A stretch of DNA of 64,000 nt from Cedecea neteri. Its GTDB lineage: Bacteria; Pseudomonadota; Gammaproteobacteria; Enterobacterales; Enterobacteriaceae. Below are positions 37,148-48,803 of the stretch, one piece after another; positions within the stretch are counted from its first letter, which is position 1; each line of letters opens with the position of its first letter. Under the pieces are notes generated by a model. It was given only the letters and a program-made list of their open reading frames with translations. It had not been told where the DNA came from and did no database searches. A program made the position numbers and the translations under genes. The stretch is from contig NZ_CP009459.1 in NCBI RefSeq assembly GCF_000758325.1, positions 2,790,001 to 2,854,000 of the forward strand, read 5' to 3'.

Positions 37148-37305
37148 TTTGTCACTCCTGATTTCCTCGCCATGGGGTCAATACCGCTGGCATGAAGTCA
37201 TTAGCCGGAGTCTGAGAATGAGGAAGAACTTAGTCTTTATACTTCAGGGCTTCTCTCCCGCCAGGGAGCGTAAGCATTGCTCTGTGAGAACTCCGGGCTG
37301 GTTGT

Positions 37306-37557
37306 TTACTGGCTAGTGAAAAGCATGCCCAGCAGAGCCTGATAATGCTTTTCTTCTTCCGGTTCAGAAACGCGATCCAGGCGAGAAAGCAATTTCGTAC
37401 AGATCGCTTTTCTGTTCAGGTTGCGCCCATCACTGAGAATTTCGAGCACGATTTGCCCCATCGTTTCCTGCTGAGACAGCGGCGCTACGCCATTGAAATA
37501 GCGAGTAATATCATTTTCTACGCTGTTCTGGCCTGGTGTAAAAGTGTTCTGTCGCAT
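37306..37557 (-). CDS. ycgZ: Connector protein YcgZ
   Basis: An 83-residue homologue of E. coli YcgZ: ITRYFNGVAPLSQQETMGQI, VLEILSDGRNLNRKAICTKL and the KHYQALLGMLF tail are conserved. YcgZ is under BluR/BluF control and acts through Rcs on capsule and biofilm genes. The ATG at 37557 with AGGAG 6 bases upstream is preferred over an ATG 17 codons earlier. It diverges from bluF across an intergenic region with two palindromes. Confidence 0.88.
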   Translation of the reverse strand: MRQNTFTPGQNSVENDITRYFNGVAPLSQQETMGQIVLEILSDGRNLNRKAICTKLLSRLDRVSEPEEEKHYQALLGMLFTSQ

Positions 37558-37623
37558 AAATCGCTCCTGTAAGTTCACACTTTGCAAGATGTTAATTAAG
37601 TTATGCAATTGCTATAAAAACTG

Positions 37624-37637
37624 TACATAAAAGTGTA
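37624..37637. promoter_or_regulatory. Putative BluR operator, ycgZ side
   Basis: TACATAAAAGTGTA, an inverted TACA-N6-TGTA. A second copy with one base changed lies at 37720. Both are in the divergent ycgZ/bluF intergenic region, where BluR acts in E. coli. Confidence 0.6.
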
Positions 37638-37719
37638 TTACTTCGCTTGCTATTTTTTGACTAAAAGTGCTAATCATTTATTATCAATATCTTATTTGTT
37701 TTATTTTTTGGTTTACTGA

Positions 37720-37733
37720 TACATAAAATTGTA
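37720..37733. promoter_or_regulatory. Putative BluR operator, bluF side
   Basis: TACATAAAATTGTA, the same TACA-N6-TGTA dyad, 96 bases from the first copy. It could serve bluF or loop with the first site. Confidence 0.6.
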
Positions 37734-37864
37734 CATACTGCTTAAAGGTAAATGACGAGCAAAACACTCCATGTTGTTAAGTTGTTTAGTCTTTGTTGAG
37801 TTTGTGGCGACGTCAGGGCGGGGATCTGTTAAGTTAATCCCTTAACCTTTCGCTGGAACCCGCC

Positions 37865-39055
37865 ATGCTCACGACAGTTATCTACCGTAGCCACATCCAC
37901 GCCAGCACGCCGTTTGAGGTTTTGGAGGCGATGGTTTCCGCGGCAAATACAAAAAATATTGACGCTAATGTGACGGGAATTCTGCTTTTCAACGGCAGGC
38001 ATTTCTTTCAACTATTGGAAGGCCCGGAAGAGGGCGTGCAGAAGATTTATCACGCTATTTGTAAAGACCAGCGCCATTACAACATTGTTGAGTTGCTTTG
38101 CGATTACGCCCCAGCCCGTCGCTTTGGGCGAGTGGGGATGGAGCTTTTTGATTTAAGAGAGCATGATAAAAACGATGTCTTGCAGGTCGTTTTGGAAAAA
38201 GGGACTAGCCGATATCAACTGGCTTACGATGACCGGGCCTTACGTTTTTTCCGGACCTTTATCGAATCGACGGAAAAAGAGAACTATTTTGAAATCCCTC
38301 CGCGTGATGCGTGGGAATTTATTCTTGATGAGCCAGGTCATCCGGTATCAAGTCAACAAACGCTGCATGAAAAGATAGTTTTTCAACCGATTGTTGATCC
38401 AATGGCTCGTACTGTAGCGGCAGTAGAGGTGTTGACCACGGACGCTAATCCAGCGGCAAAGGAAGGGGGCGATGTTTACCAGGCTGAGCTGCTGAATGCG
38501 AAGGCTGCTTTTGCCGCAGCATGCGCCGCTAATATTGGCTTGCAAACGCTCTGTATTAATTTGCTGCCGATGACGTTGGTCATGATTCCTGACGCCGTGG
38601 AACAAATGCTGGCGGATATCGGGGCAAAAGGACTTGTTCCCGAGCAGGTGGTTATTGAGTTTACCGAAAGCGAAATTATGCCGCAGATGGATGCGTTTAC
38701 CGATGCTATCAGGCAGCTTAAATCGGCCGGTATCAAGCTTGCGATTGATGATTTTGGCGTCGGCTTTGCGGGGCTGCAGCTGCTGGCACAGTTTCAGCCT
38801 GAGAGGCTTAAAATTAATCAGGCGCTGATTCGGGGGATTCATAAAAGTGGGCCACAGCAGGCGATTATCCAGGCCATAATCAAATGCTGCGCCTCGCTTG
38901 AAATCGCGGTTTCAGCCACGGGTATTGAGCAACCGGAAGAGTGGATGTGGCTCGAGGCTGCCGGTATTTCTCATTTTCAGGGGGATTTGTTTGCTAAACC
39001 CTGCGGCCACGGAGATTTCCGTATTGCCTGGCCGGAGCGTAAAGCAGAGCTGTGA
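37865..39055 (+). CDS. bluF: BluF blue-light sensor with degenerate EAL domain
   Basis: A 396-residue photoreceptor. The N-terminal BLUF flavin domain (about 1-95) has the key Tyr in TVIYRSH, and FNGRHFFQLLEGPEEGV with the critical Gln. The EAL domain (about 165-390) is degenerate: the EAL triad is replaced (VAAVEVL), while IDDFGVGFAGLQLL remains. E. coli BluF likewise does not degrade cyclic-di-GMP but antagonises the repressor BluR on blue-light irradiation. bluR follows 129 bases downstream; ycgZ diverges upstream. Confidence 0.95.
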   Translation: MLTTVIYRSHIHASTPFEVLEAMVSAANTKNIDANVTGILLFNGRHFFQLLEGPEEGVQKIYHAICKDQRHYNIVELLCDYAPARRFGRVGMELFDLREHDKNDVLQVVLEKGTSRYQLAYDDRALRFFRTFIESTEKENYFEIPPRDAWEFILDEPGHPVSSQQTLHEKIVFQPIVDPMARTVAAVEVLTTDANPAAKEGGDVYQAELLNAKAAFAAACAANIGLQTLCINLLPMTLVMIPDAVEQMLADIGAKGLVPEQVVIEFTESEIMPQMDAFTDAIRQLKSAGIKLAIDDFGVGFAGLQLLAQFQPERLKINQALIRGIHKSGPQQAIIQAIIKCCASLEIAVSATGIEQPEEWMWLEAAGISHFQGDLFAKPCGHGDFRIAWPERKAEL

Positions 39056-39096
39056 TATTTGCCGCAGGTCGTGTCTCAAAGGGATCAGATTTCACT

Positions 39097-39122
39097 TGTA
39101 CAACTCGTAAAAAAATTGTACA
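39097..39122. promoter_or_regulatory. Paired TGTACA sites upstream of bluR
   Basis: TGTACA occurs at 39097-39102 and 39117-39122, exactly 20 bp apart, in the short gap between bluF and bluR. The half-site matches that of the two TACA-N6-TGTA dyads upstream of bluF, so BluR autoregulation is plausible. Confidence 0.5.
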
Positions 39123-39184
39123 CATTGAACAGATTGACTGATGTTTCAATGGAGACGTGGGATCTGTGTACGGGGAGGGACACT

Positions 39185-39913
39185 ATGGCCTATTACACTA
39201 TCGGTGATGTGGCAGAGCGATGTGGCATCAACCCGGTCACCCTGCGTGCCTGGCAGCGCCGTTACGGCTTGCTGAAGCCCCAGCGAAGCGAGGGGGGACA
39301 TCGACAGTTTGATGATGCGGATATCCAGCGCATCGAAGAAATCAAATACTGGATGAGCAAAGGCGTTTCAGTAGGCAAAGTAAAAGCCCTGCTGGAGCGT
39401 AATCATGTGCCCGAAGAGCAGCTGTGGTTGACGCTGCAAGAAGAAATGATGCTTCTGGTCAGGAAAGTTAATCCGACAAAGCTGCGTGAGAAAATTATTT
39501 CTCTGAGCCGGGAGCACAGTGCTGACCTGCTAATTGATAACCTCTTACTCCCTGTAAGGCAAAAACTCAGCCAGGATGAATCCACGGCTTTGTTGATGCG
39601 CAGCCTGCTGGATGGCGTGTTGATCCGCCATTGCGCCCAAAGTCTGGCAGAGGTGCAGAGCCAGAGTGGCGAAGAAATCCTGCTGATTGGCTGGCAGACT
39701 GACGATCGGGCTGCGTTATGGCTGGAAGCATGGCGTTTGTCCCGCAGAGGTCTGAGCGTGAACGTATTTGCCGAGCCGGTGGAAACCTTGCGTCCGGAGC
39801 TTTTTCCTGGGCAGCCTATTTTTCTATGGACGGGAAAAGCATTACTGGCCGCCCAGCAAGAACAGATCCTCCACTGGAAGCAGTGGGGATACGACATTGA
39901 ACTCCATCAATAA
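39185..39913 (+). CDS. bluR: MerR-like repressor BluR
   Basis: A 242-residue regulator. Its N-terminal MerR helix-turn-helix AYYTIGDVAERCGINPVTLR AWQRRYGLLKPQRSEGGHRQ (written in two parts) is nearly identical to E. coli BluR; the C-terminal B12-binding-like domain is more divergent and lacks an obvious cobalamin motif. BluR represses ycgZ-ymgAB until BluF binds it under blue light. The ATG at 39185 follows GGGAGG; the open frame upstream to 39059 is not coding. Confidence 0.93.
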   Translation: MAYYTIGDVAERCGINPVTLRAWQRRYGLLKPQRSEGGHRQFDDADIQRIEEIKYWMSKGVSVGKVKALLERNHVPEEQLWLTLQEEMMLLVRKVNPTKLREKIISLSREHSADLLIDNLLLPVRQKLSQDESTALLMRSLLDGVLIRHCAQSLAEVQSQSGEEILLIGWQTDDRAALWLEAWRLSRRGLSVNVFAEPVETLRPELFPGQPIFLWTGKALLAAQQEQILHWKQWGYDIELHQ

Positions 39914-40298
39914 GCAGGCGTCAGCCTGATTCAGGTTATTCCCCCGTTTTCTATAAAAAGCCGGTGAAGCGCCGGTTTTAAGCTTTTCCTTATCCGCTGC
40001 AAACCGATCCGTTTCAGGCACACCTCTCAACGTGGGATAGCCTTAAAAACTTCCAAAACGCCTTCTCCAAATGTTGAAGGCTTGTCATTTCGCGCACCCT
40101 ATCCGGTTTTGCCGGGCCCGCCATAACGCATTTATCCATCAATAAGTTAATTAAAAAGCAAGAAACAGAGTTTTTATGGCATAGCCTGGACATAGGCTTA
40201 CGGATAAGCCGCTGAAATCAAACGGCGACACGCATCAAGAAAATGAACAGAAGATTCAAAATGAGTTTCGGAATCTCATTAATGAAATGGGGAAAGTG
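39914..40298. other. Intergenic region between bluR and an SDR gene
   Basis: After the bluR terminator this 385-base stretch contains no recognisable gene. It is moderately AT-rich toward its right end and presumably carries the SDR promoter; ATGAG-N9-CTCAT at about 40261 is a weak dyad of unknown meaning. Confidence 0.5.
39955..39979 (+). terminator. Terminator of bluR
   Basis: AAAAAGCCGG-TGAAGCG-CCGGTTTT. Confidence 0.75.
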
Positions 40299-41048
40299 AT
40301 GAAATTACTTGAAGGTAAAGTCGCTGTGATTACTGGCGCCTCGGAAGGTATTGGACGGGCTGTTGCTATTTTGTTTGCTCAGCATGGCGCTTCGTTGATT
40401 CTGAATGCGAGGAGTCAGGCACCGCTGGATGCGCTGGCGGCGGAGCTTCGTTCCGTTGGCAGTGATGTCAGGATTTTTGTCGGGGACGCAGGCGAAGAGA
40501 AAACGCATGCTTCAATCGCCGCCCTGGCTGCTGATGCATTCGGCGGTATCGATATTGCGGTCAATAATGCCGGTACAACGGGCGCTATCCGTCCACTGGC
40601 AGAGATCGCCCCTGACGAATGGCAGCATACGCTGACCGTTAACCTGACAGCGGGTTATCTCGGTGCCCGGAGCCAGATCCCGTTGATGCTCAAACGAGGT
40701 GGGGGTTCTCTTATTTTTATCTCCAGCTTCGTCGGTACCAGCGTAGGTCTGCCGGGAATGGCCGCATATGCGGCGGCTAAGGCCGGGCTGATGGGGCTGG
40801 TGAAGGGCCTTACCGCAGATTATGCCGGGCAAGGCATCCGTGCCAATGCCTTGCTGCCTGGAGGAACGGAAACCCGAATGGCTGGTGATGAGCATCAGAA
40901 AGCCTGGGCTGCGGGGCTGCACGCGTTGAAACGTCTGGCACAGCCGGAAGAGATAGCCAGCGCCGCACTGTTTCTGGCGAGTAATATGTCGAGTTTTGTG
41001 GCTGGTTCAGCCCTGTTTGCCGACGGGGGAAATGCTGCTGTTAAATAG
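40299..41048 (+). CDS. Short-chain dehydrogenase/reductase (classical SDR)
   Basis: A 249-residue classical SDR: cofactor motif TGASEGIGRA, AVNNAG, catalytic Ser in FISSF and YxxxK as YAAAK, then the ALLPGGTETRM and C-terminal FVAGSALFADGGNAA segments. Classical SDRs oxidise alcohols or reduce ketones. It is a single gene with its own strong terminator, so no pathway can be assigned. The ATG at 40299 is preferred over one four codons earlier. Confidence 0.9.
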   Translation: MKLLEGKVAVITGASEGIGRAVAILFAQHGASLILNARSQAPLDALAAELRSVGSDVRIFVGDAGEEKTHASIAALAADAFGGIDIAVNNAGTTGAIRPLAEIAPDEWQHTLTVNLTAGYLGARSQIPLMLKRGGGSLIFISSFVGTSVGLPGMAAYAAAKAGLMGLVKGLTADYAGQGIRANALLPGGTETRMAGDEHQKAWAAGLHALKRLAQPEEIASAALFLASNMSSFVAGSALFADGGNAAVK

Positions 41049-41084
41049 AAAGCCGTTTGAACATTGACTTTAGAAATGCATGAA

Positions 41085-41121
41085 CCTGTTGCCAATTGAA
41101 TCCGTTTGGCAACAGGTTTTT
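41085..41121 (+). terminator. Terminator of the SDR gene
   Basis: CCTGTTGCCAA-N10-TTGGCAACAGG followed by TTTTT: a perfect 11-bp stem. Confidence 0.92.
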
Positions 41122-41147
41122 ATCTTATAACATACTGATTTTATTAA

Positions 41148-42446
<1,299 letters not shown>

Positions 42447-42502
42447 TTATGCCAGGTGCGCAAACAGGCCACGCCGCCCGGCGTGACCTGCATGAAACTC
42501 CC

Positions 42503-44437
42503 TTAAGAAGACTTACGAACCCGCAGATACCATTCACACAGCAGGCGAACCTGCTTGCGGGTGTAGCCTTTCTCCATCATCCGATCGACAAAATCATCGT
42601 GTTTCTTCTGCTCGTCGGTGGAGGTTTTGGCGTTGAACGAGATAACGGGCAGCAGCTCTTCGGTGTTCGAGAACATTTTCTTCTCGATAACCGTGCGCAG
42701 CTTCTCGTAGCTGGTCCAGTTTGGGTTGCGACCATTATTATTGGCCCGGGCACGCAGCACGAAGTTGACGATTTCGTTACGGAAATCTTTCGGGTTGCTG
42801 ATGCCGGCCGGTTTTTCAATTTTCTCCAGCTCCGCGTTCAGAGATTCCCGGTCAAACAGCTGGCCGGTATCCGGGTCGCGGTACTCCTGATCCTGAATCC
42901 AGAAATCAGCGTAGGTGACATAACGGTCAAAAATGTTCTGCCCGTACTCTGAGTAGGACTCGAGATAAGCGGTCTGGATCTCTTTGCCGATAAATTCCGC
43001 ATATTTCGGAATCAGGTAGCCTTTCAGGTATTCCAGATATTTTTCCGCCTGATCCTGCGGGAACTGCTCGCGCTCGATTTGTTGCTCCAGCACGTAGAAC
43101 AGGTGAACCGGGTTCGCCGCCACTTCAACGTGGTCAAAGTTGAACACGCGGGAGAGGATTTTAAAGGCGAAGCGCGTTGAGAGCCCGTTCATGCCTTCAT
43201 CGACCCCGGCGTAGTCCCGGTATTCCTGGTAGGACTTGGCTTTCGGGTCGGTGTCTTTCAGGCTTTCTCCATCATAGACGCGCATTTTCGAGTAGATGCT
43301 GGAGTTTTCCGGCTCTTTCAGGCGCGACAGAATAGAGAAGCGAGAAAGCGTTTCCAGGGTGCCCGGGGCGCAAGGCGCGTGGGACAGTTCGCTGTGGTTG
43401 AGCAGCTTCTCGTAGATTTTGATCTCTTCCGAGATGCGCAGGCAGTAAGGCACCTTGACGATGTACACGCGGTCAAGGAAGGCCTCATTGTTCTTGTTAT
43501 TACGGAAGGTAACCCACTCGGATTCGTTCGAGTGCGCAAGAATAATGCCGTTAAACGGCAGGGCGGAGATGCCTTCTGTGCCGTTGTAGTTCCCTTCCTG
43601 GGTGGCGGTCAGCAGGGGGTGAAGCACCTTGATGGGCGCTTTAAACATCTCCACAAATTCCATGATGCCCTGGTTGGCCCGGCACAGCGCCCCGGAATAG
43701 CCGTAAGCATCCGGGTCGTTTTGCGCGTGATGTTCCAGTTTGCGGATATCCACTTTACCGACCAGCGCAGAGATGTCCTGGTTGTTCTCATCGCCGGGCT
43801 CGGTTTTGGCGATGGCAATCTGGGCCAGAATGGACGGCCAGACTTTGACCACGCGGAATTTGGTGATGTCGCCGCCAAATTCGCTCAGGCGTTTGGCTGC
43901 CCACGGCGACATGATGGTGCCGAGGTAGCGGTTAGGGATGCCATATTCTTTTTCCAGAATGGAGGCGTCTTCCTGCGGATTGAACAGGCACAGCGGATGG
44001 TCGTTGACCGGGCTGCGTTCGCCATTGGCGCTCAGCACGTAAATAGGGACGCGCTGCATCAAGGCTTTCAGGCGTTCGGCCAGCGATGATTTACCGCCGC
44101 CCACCGGCCCCAGCAGATAGAGAATTTGTTTCTTCTCTTCCAGCCCCTGGGCCGCGTGTTTCAGGTAGGCCACGATCTGCTCGATAGCCTCTTCCATGCC
44201 ATAAAACTCTTCAAACGCCGGATAACGGGCAACCACCCGGTTTGAAAAGAGACGGGACAGCCGTGGCTCTGTGGCAGTGTCTACCATCACTGGTTCACCA
44301 ATGGCCGTCAATAGCCGTTCTGCCGCATTCGCGTAGGCACTGCGATCTTGTTTACAGATAGCAAGAAATTCCTGCAGTGTGAACTCTTCGTCCTTGGCAG
44401 CTTCATAACGCTGGCGATAGTGATCGAATATATTCAT
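42503..44437 (-). CDS. yeaG: Serine protein kinase YeaG (PrkA family)
   Basis: A 644-residue PrkA-type kinase, the exact E. coli length. It begins MNIFDHYRQRYEAAKDEEFT, contains an AAA-like P-loop GPVGGGKSSLAERL near residue 110, and a C-terminal kinase-like domain. E. coli YeaG is a stationary-phase and nitrogen-starvation protein acting with YeaH. The ATG at 44437 is fixed by similarity; the nine upstream codons are not part of the family. The 424 bases to mipA contain no other gene. Confidence 0.96.
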   Translation of the reverse strand: MNIFDHYRQRYEAAKDEEFTLQEFLAICKQDRSAYANAAERLLTAIGEPVMVDTATEPRLSRLFSNRVVARYPAFEEFYGMEEAIEQIVAYLKHAAQGLEEKKQILYLLGPVGGGKSSLAERLKALMQRVPIYVLSANGERSPVNDHPLCLFNPQEDASILEKEYGIPNRYLGTIMSPWAAKRLSEFGGDITKFRVVKVWPSILAQIAIAKTEPGDENNQDISALVGKVDIRKLEHHAQNDPDAYGYSGALCRANQGIMEFVEMFKAPIKVLHPLLTATQEGNYNGTEGISALPFNGIILAHSNESEWVTFRNNKNNEAFLDRVYIVKVPYCLRISEEIKIYEKLLNHSELSHAPCAPGTLETLSRFSILSRLKEPENSSIYSKMRVYDGESLKDTDPKAKSYQEYRDYAGVDEGMNGLSTRFAFKILSRVFNFDHVEVAANPVHLFYVLEQQIEREQFPQDQAEKYLEYLKGYLIPKYAEFIGKEIQTAYLESYSEYGQNIFDRYVTYADFWIQDQEYRDPDTGQLFDRESLNAELEKIEKPAGISNPKDFRNEIVNFVLRARANNNGRNPNWTSYEKLRTVIEKKMFSNTEELLPVISFNAKTSTDEQKKHDDFVDRMMEKGYTRKQVRLLCEWYLRVRKSS

Positions 44438-44861
44438 GGCATGCCGTCCTTTCGTTTTTAGCACAGGTTAAAGAGCCGTTGGTATGTGTAATAGAGGCTC
44501 CCCGGAAGACGTCTGCTAAATGAACAGCAACCCTTGTGCCAGGTTGAAACCGGGCGCTCACGCTGCCGTCTCAGCGATTCACCTTCCTAAAATAAAGCGT
44601 AGATGGCATTTGCAAAACTTGCATACGGCCAACGCTCAATTTCAATGACATATCAATAACTCATCCTAAAAATTTCGTATTTGAGATAAGCGACAGGGTT
44701 CGCTTTCATCTGGCTGACATAAAGCTGAAAATCCGCCGTCATCTGATGGCGGGATGCTAATAAGTTGGTTGAAGGTTGTGACTAAGTAAATTATTTGGGA
44801 TGGGAGCCAAGGGCGGTTACACTTCCTGCGCTGATTATTTGATTAAAGGACTGAAAGGATT
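44438..44861. other. Divergent intergenic region yeaG/mipA
   Basis: A 424-base region between divergent genes with no ORF of note and no repeat element. It should hold the stress-type promoter of yeaG and the mipA promoter, but I do not see hexamers clear enough to place them. Confidence 0.5.
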
Positions 44862-45608
44862 GTGACCAAATTCAAACTTCTCGCATTAGGCGTACTGCTT
44901 GCCTCCTCCGTTACCGCTGCGCACGCAGAGGGCCCGTGGTCTATCGGTGCGGGGGCGTTGGTTTCGCCAAACCCTTACAAAGGTGACCAGAACCGCGTCT
45001 ACCCGGCACCTCTGCTGGGCTATGAAGGTGACAATTTCTACTTCCGCGGTTTTAACGCGGGTTACTATTTGTGGAATGACCAGGCCGACAAGCTGTCCGT
45101 AACCGCCTACTATTCGCCGCTGCATTTCAGGCCGAAAGACAGCAACTACGACAGCATGCGTGCGCTGGACTACCGTCATTCTACCGTGATGGCTGGCCTG
45201 TCCTGGGTACATAACACCGATTATGGCTTCCTGCGTACCGTGCTGGCCGGGGATATCCTCGACAACAGCAACGGCATCACCTGGGATACTGCCTGGCTGT
45301 ACCGCTACAACGCGGATAGCCTGACGGTGACGCCGGGGATTGGTATCGTTTGGGACAGCAAGAATCAAAACGACTACTACTATGGCGTGAGCGGCAAGGA
45401 ATCCAACCGCAGCGGCCTGAATGAGTACGACGCGGGTAACAGCTGGTCGCCGTATGTTGAGCTGTCCGTCAACTACAAGCTGAACGCCGACTGGAACGTG
45501 TTCGGTATGGGCCGCTATATGCGTTTGTCCAAAGAAGTGACCGACAGCCCAATGGTCGACAGCAACTGGACCGGTGTGCTGCTGACGGGTGTGAACTACA
45601 GCTTCTAA
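44862..45608 (+). CDS. mipA: MltA-interacting outer membrane protein MipA
   Basis: A 248-residue beta-barrel protein with a signal peptide (MTKFKLLALGVLLASSVTAA, then HA). MipA scaffolds the murein hydrolase MltA with PBP1B. EGDNFYFRGFNAGYYLWND, GLSWVHNTDYGFLRTVLAGD, YYYGVSGKES and the terminal aromatic residue (F) match E. coli MipA and a barrel end. The start codon is GTG with AAGGA just upstream. Confidence 0.94.
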   Translation: MTKFKLLALGVLLASSVTAAHAEGPWSIGAGALVSPNPYKGDQNRVYPAPLLGYEGDNFYFRGFNAGYYLWNDQADKLSVTAYYSPLHFRPKDSNYDSMRALDYRHSTVMAGLSWVHNTDYGFLRTVLAGDILDNSNGITWDTAWLYRYNADSLTVTPGIGIVWDSKNQNDYYYGVSGKESNRSGLNEYDAGNSWSPYVELSVNYKLNADWNVFGMGRYMRLSKEVTDSPMVDSNWTGVLLTGVNYSF

Positions 45609-45627
45609 TTGGTGCAACTTACGCACT

Positions 45628-45658
45628 AAAACGGGGCGCTGGCGCCCCGTTTGCTTTT
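45628..45658 (+). terminator. Terminator of mipA
   Basis: AAAACGGGGCGC-TG-GCGCCCCGTTTGCTTTT. Confidence 0.85.
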
Positions 45659-45706
45659 CTATGGGGCAGAGGCTTGCCGCCTTTGCCCTAAGCTGGTGAA
45701 AGGCGC

Positions 45707-46597
45707 TTAGCCTTTCTTCGCCACGCTGATTGTCTGACTCAGACGAGTCGGTTTTTCCGCACTGGCTTTCTGCTTTTTAGATGCACAGGCGGTTTCTACG
45801 CAGACGAAGGTTTTGTAGCCGTCATCCGGCATATCGCCCATCGAAACGGACAGCGCCGGGCCAGGGTTCCAGCCCACCACGTTGTAATGATGGTGATGAA
45901 CCACGTTCAGCGTGCGCTTCAGGTGGCTTGCATCGTGAATGACGCTGCACTCTTCTGGCTCCAGGTAAAGACGATCGGTGCGGTCAGGGAACGTTTGTAC
46001 GCCGTCAGTCAACTGACCTGCGGCTTCATTCAGCACCTTATCGATATACGGATTACCCAGGCCGCTGACTTTCACGTTCGCGATGTCGCCGACGTTGAAG
46101 TAGGTGTGCAGGGCGGAAGTGGTTTCGAACTCACCGTGTGCTTCCAGCTCGATTTCACAGGTTTTGCCCAGTTTGAAGCGGGCATACAGCGTGAATTCAT
46201 GTGGCCACAGCTTCAGCGTCTCTGCATTGTTATGTAGCTCAAAGGTCAGCACTACGCCGTTGGCGTCTTCGTTGTGCGCGCTCAGCGTCCACGGCTGGTT
46301 GCGTGCAAAACCGTGCGCTGGCAGACCAGCCTGTTCCGCCGGACCAAACCACGGCCAGCAAATCGGTACGCCGCCGCGCAGCGCTTTGCCTTTATGGAAC
46401 GGCGTGATGTCGCTCAGCCACAGCACCTCATCTTCGCCGGCAGGCTGCCAGGAGAGCAGGTGTGCACCCTGGAGCGCGAAAGATGCCCGCACCTGCGGGT
46501 GATCAACGACGATGACGTCCAGCTCATCGTTGACGCGGCGGGTAAGGGTAGGGGTAATTTGTTCGACGACCGGAAGTGCAAAAATTTTATTAATCAT
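45707..46597 (-). CDS. yeaD: D-hexose-6-phosphate mutarotase (aldose-1-epimerase family)
   Basis: A 296-residue YeaD homologue that interconverts alpha and beta anomers of glucose-6-phosphate. Features: LSWQPAGEDEVLWLSDITPF, GGVPICWPWFGP, LPAHGFARNQPW with the catalytic His, and TSALHTYFNVGD. It lies just downstream of gapA on the same strand, as in E. coli, so it likely shares some gapA transcription past the terminator. Confidence 0.95.
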   Translation of the reverse strand: MINKIFALPVVEQITPTLTRRVNDELDVIVVDHPQVRASFALQGAHLLSWQPAGEDEVLWLSDITPFHKGKALRGGVPICWPWFGPAEQAGLPAHGFARNQPWTLSAHNEDANGVVLTFELHNNAETLKLWPHEFTLYARFKLGKTCEIELEAHGEFETTSALHTYFNVGDIANVKVSGLGNPYIDKVLNEAAGQLTDGVQTFPDRTDRLYLEPEECSVIHDASHLKRTLNVVHHHHYNVVGWNPGPALSVSMGDMPDDGYKTFVCVETACASKKQKASAEKPTRLSQTISVAKKG

Positions 46598-46629
46598 TTC
46601 TTTTTTCCTTAGTCCTGGTGATTTGGGGC

Positions 46630-46655
46630 AAAAAAAAGAGCGACCGAAGTCGCCC
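46630..46655 (-). terminator. Terminator of gapA
   Basis: On the minus strand GGGCGAC-TTCG-GTCGCTC is followed by eight T residues. Confidence 0.9.
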
Positions 46656-46680
46656 TTTAGGATCAGATACTCATCTCAAC

Positions 46681-48020
<1,340 letters not shown>

Positions 48021-48434
48021 ATGTCTAATCAATTACCCCCTGATTCAAATAAGAAAAACCTCAGCGAAATGCAATACTACGTGACCCAGAAGCACGGTAC
48101 TGAACCGCCGTATTCAGGGCGTTTGCTGCATAACAAGCGTGACGGGATTTATCACTGCCTGGTGTGTGAAGCCCCGCTGTTTCTTTCGGAAACAAAATAC
48201 GACTCAGGCTGCGGCTGGCCTAGCTTCTATGAGCCTGTCAGCCCCGATGCTATCCGCTATCTGACCGATAATTCCCACGGCATGGAGCGCGTTGAAATCC
48301 GCTGCGGCACTTGCGATGCACACCTGGGGCATGTGTTCCCGGATGGCCCGCAGCCGACCGGGGAGCGGTATTGTGTTAATTCGGCCTCTCTGAGCTTCAC
48401 CGACGGGCAAAACGGTGAGCAGGTTGAAGGTTGA
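48021..48434 (+). CDS. msrB: Methionine-R-sulfoxide reductase B
   Basis: A 137-residue MsrB that reduces the R epimer of methionine sulfoxide. Zinc ligands are the CLVCEAPLF and CGTCDAHLG pairs; the catalytic Cys is in RYCVNSASL. The substrate-binding [10 protein letters not shown] and [12 protein letters not shown] are intact. yeaC follows after 39 bases, as in E. coli. Confidence 0.98.
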   Translation: MSNQLPPDSNKKNLSEMQYYVTQKHGTEPPYSGRLLHNKRDGIYHCLVCEAPLFLSETKYDSGCGWPSFYEPVSPDAIRYLTDNSHGMERVEIRCGTCDAHLGHVFPDGPQPTGERYCVNSASLSFTDGQNGEQVEG

Positions 48435-48473
48435 AGAATCGATTCAGCTAATTATTCCGCGACGGGGTGCCAA

Positions 48474-48755
48474 ATGAGCAATCTGGATGAAATGTTGAGC
48501 GTGATGACGCCGGAGATTTATCAACGCCTGGCGACCGCGGTCGAACTGGGAAAGTGGCCCGATGGCGTGGCGCTGACCCAGGAGCAAAAAGACAACAGTC
48601 TCCAGTTGGTGATGCTATGGCAGGCGCGCCACAACACGGACGCGCAGCACATGACTATCGACACTAACGGCCAGATGGTGATGAAGAGCAAGCAGCAGCT
48701 GAAAGCGGAGTTTGGCATTGAGCCTGCGCCGTTTGTGACGATGAAGCTGCAATAA
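48474..48755 (+). CDS. yeaC: DUF1315 family protein YeaC
   Basis: A 93-residue homologue of E. coli YeaC: MLSVMTPEIYQRLATAVELG, KWPDGVALTQEQK and the C-terminal PFVTMKLQ match. Function unknown. Probably co-transcribed with msrB; a terminator follows at once. Confidence 0.94.
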   Translation: MSNLDEMLSVMTPEIYQRLATAVELGKWPDGVALTQEQKDNSLQLVMLWQARHNTDAQHMTIDTNGQMVMKSKQQLKAEFGIEPAPFVTMKLQ

Positions 48756-48759
48756 ACAA

Positions 48760-48791
48760 AAAGGGAGACTCGCTGGTCTCCCTTCGTTTTT
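48760..48791. terminator. Bidirectional terminator between yeaC and the chitinase gene
   Basis: GGGAGACTCGCTGGTCTCCC followed by TTCGTTTTT on the plus strand; the minus strand has TTTTTG after the same stem. Confidence 0.85.
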
Positions 48792-48803
48792 CTGCGTTAA
48801 CCG

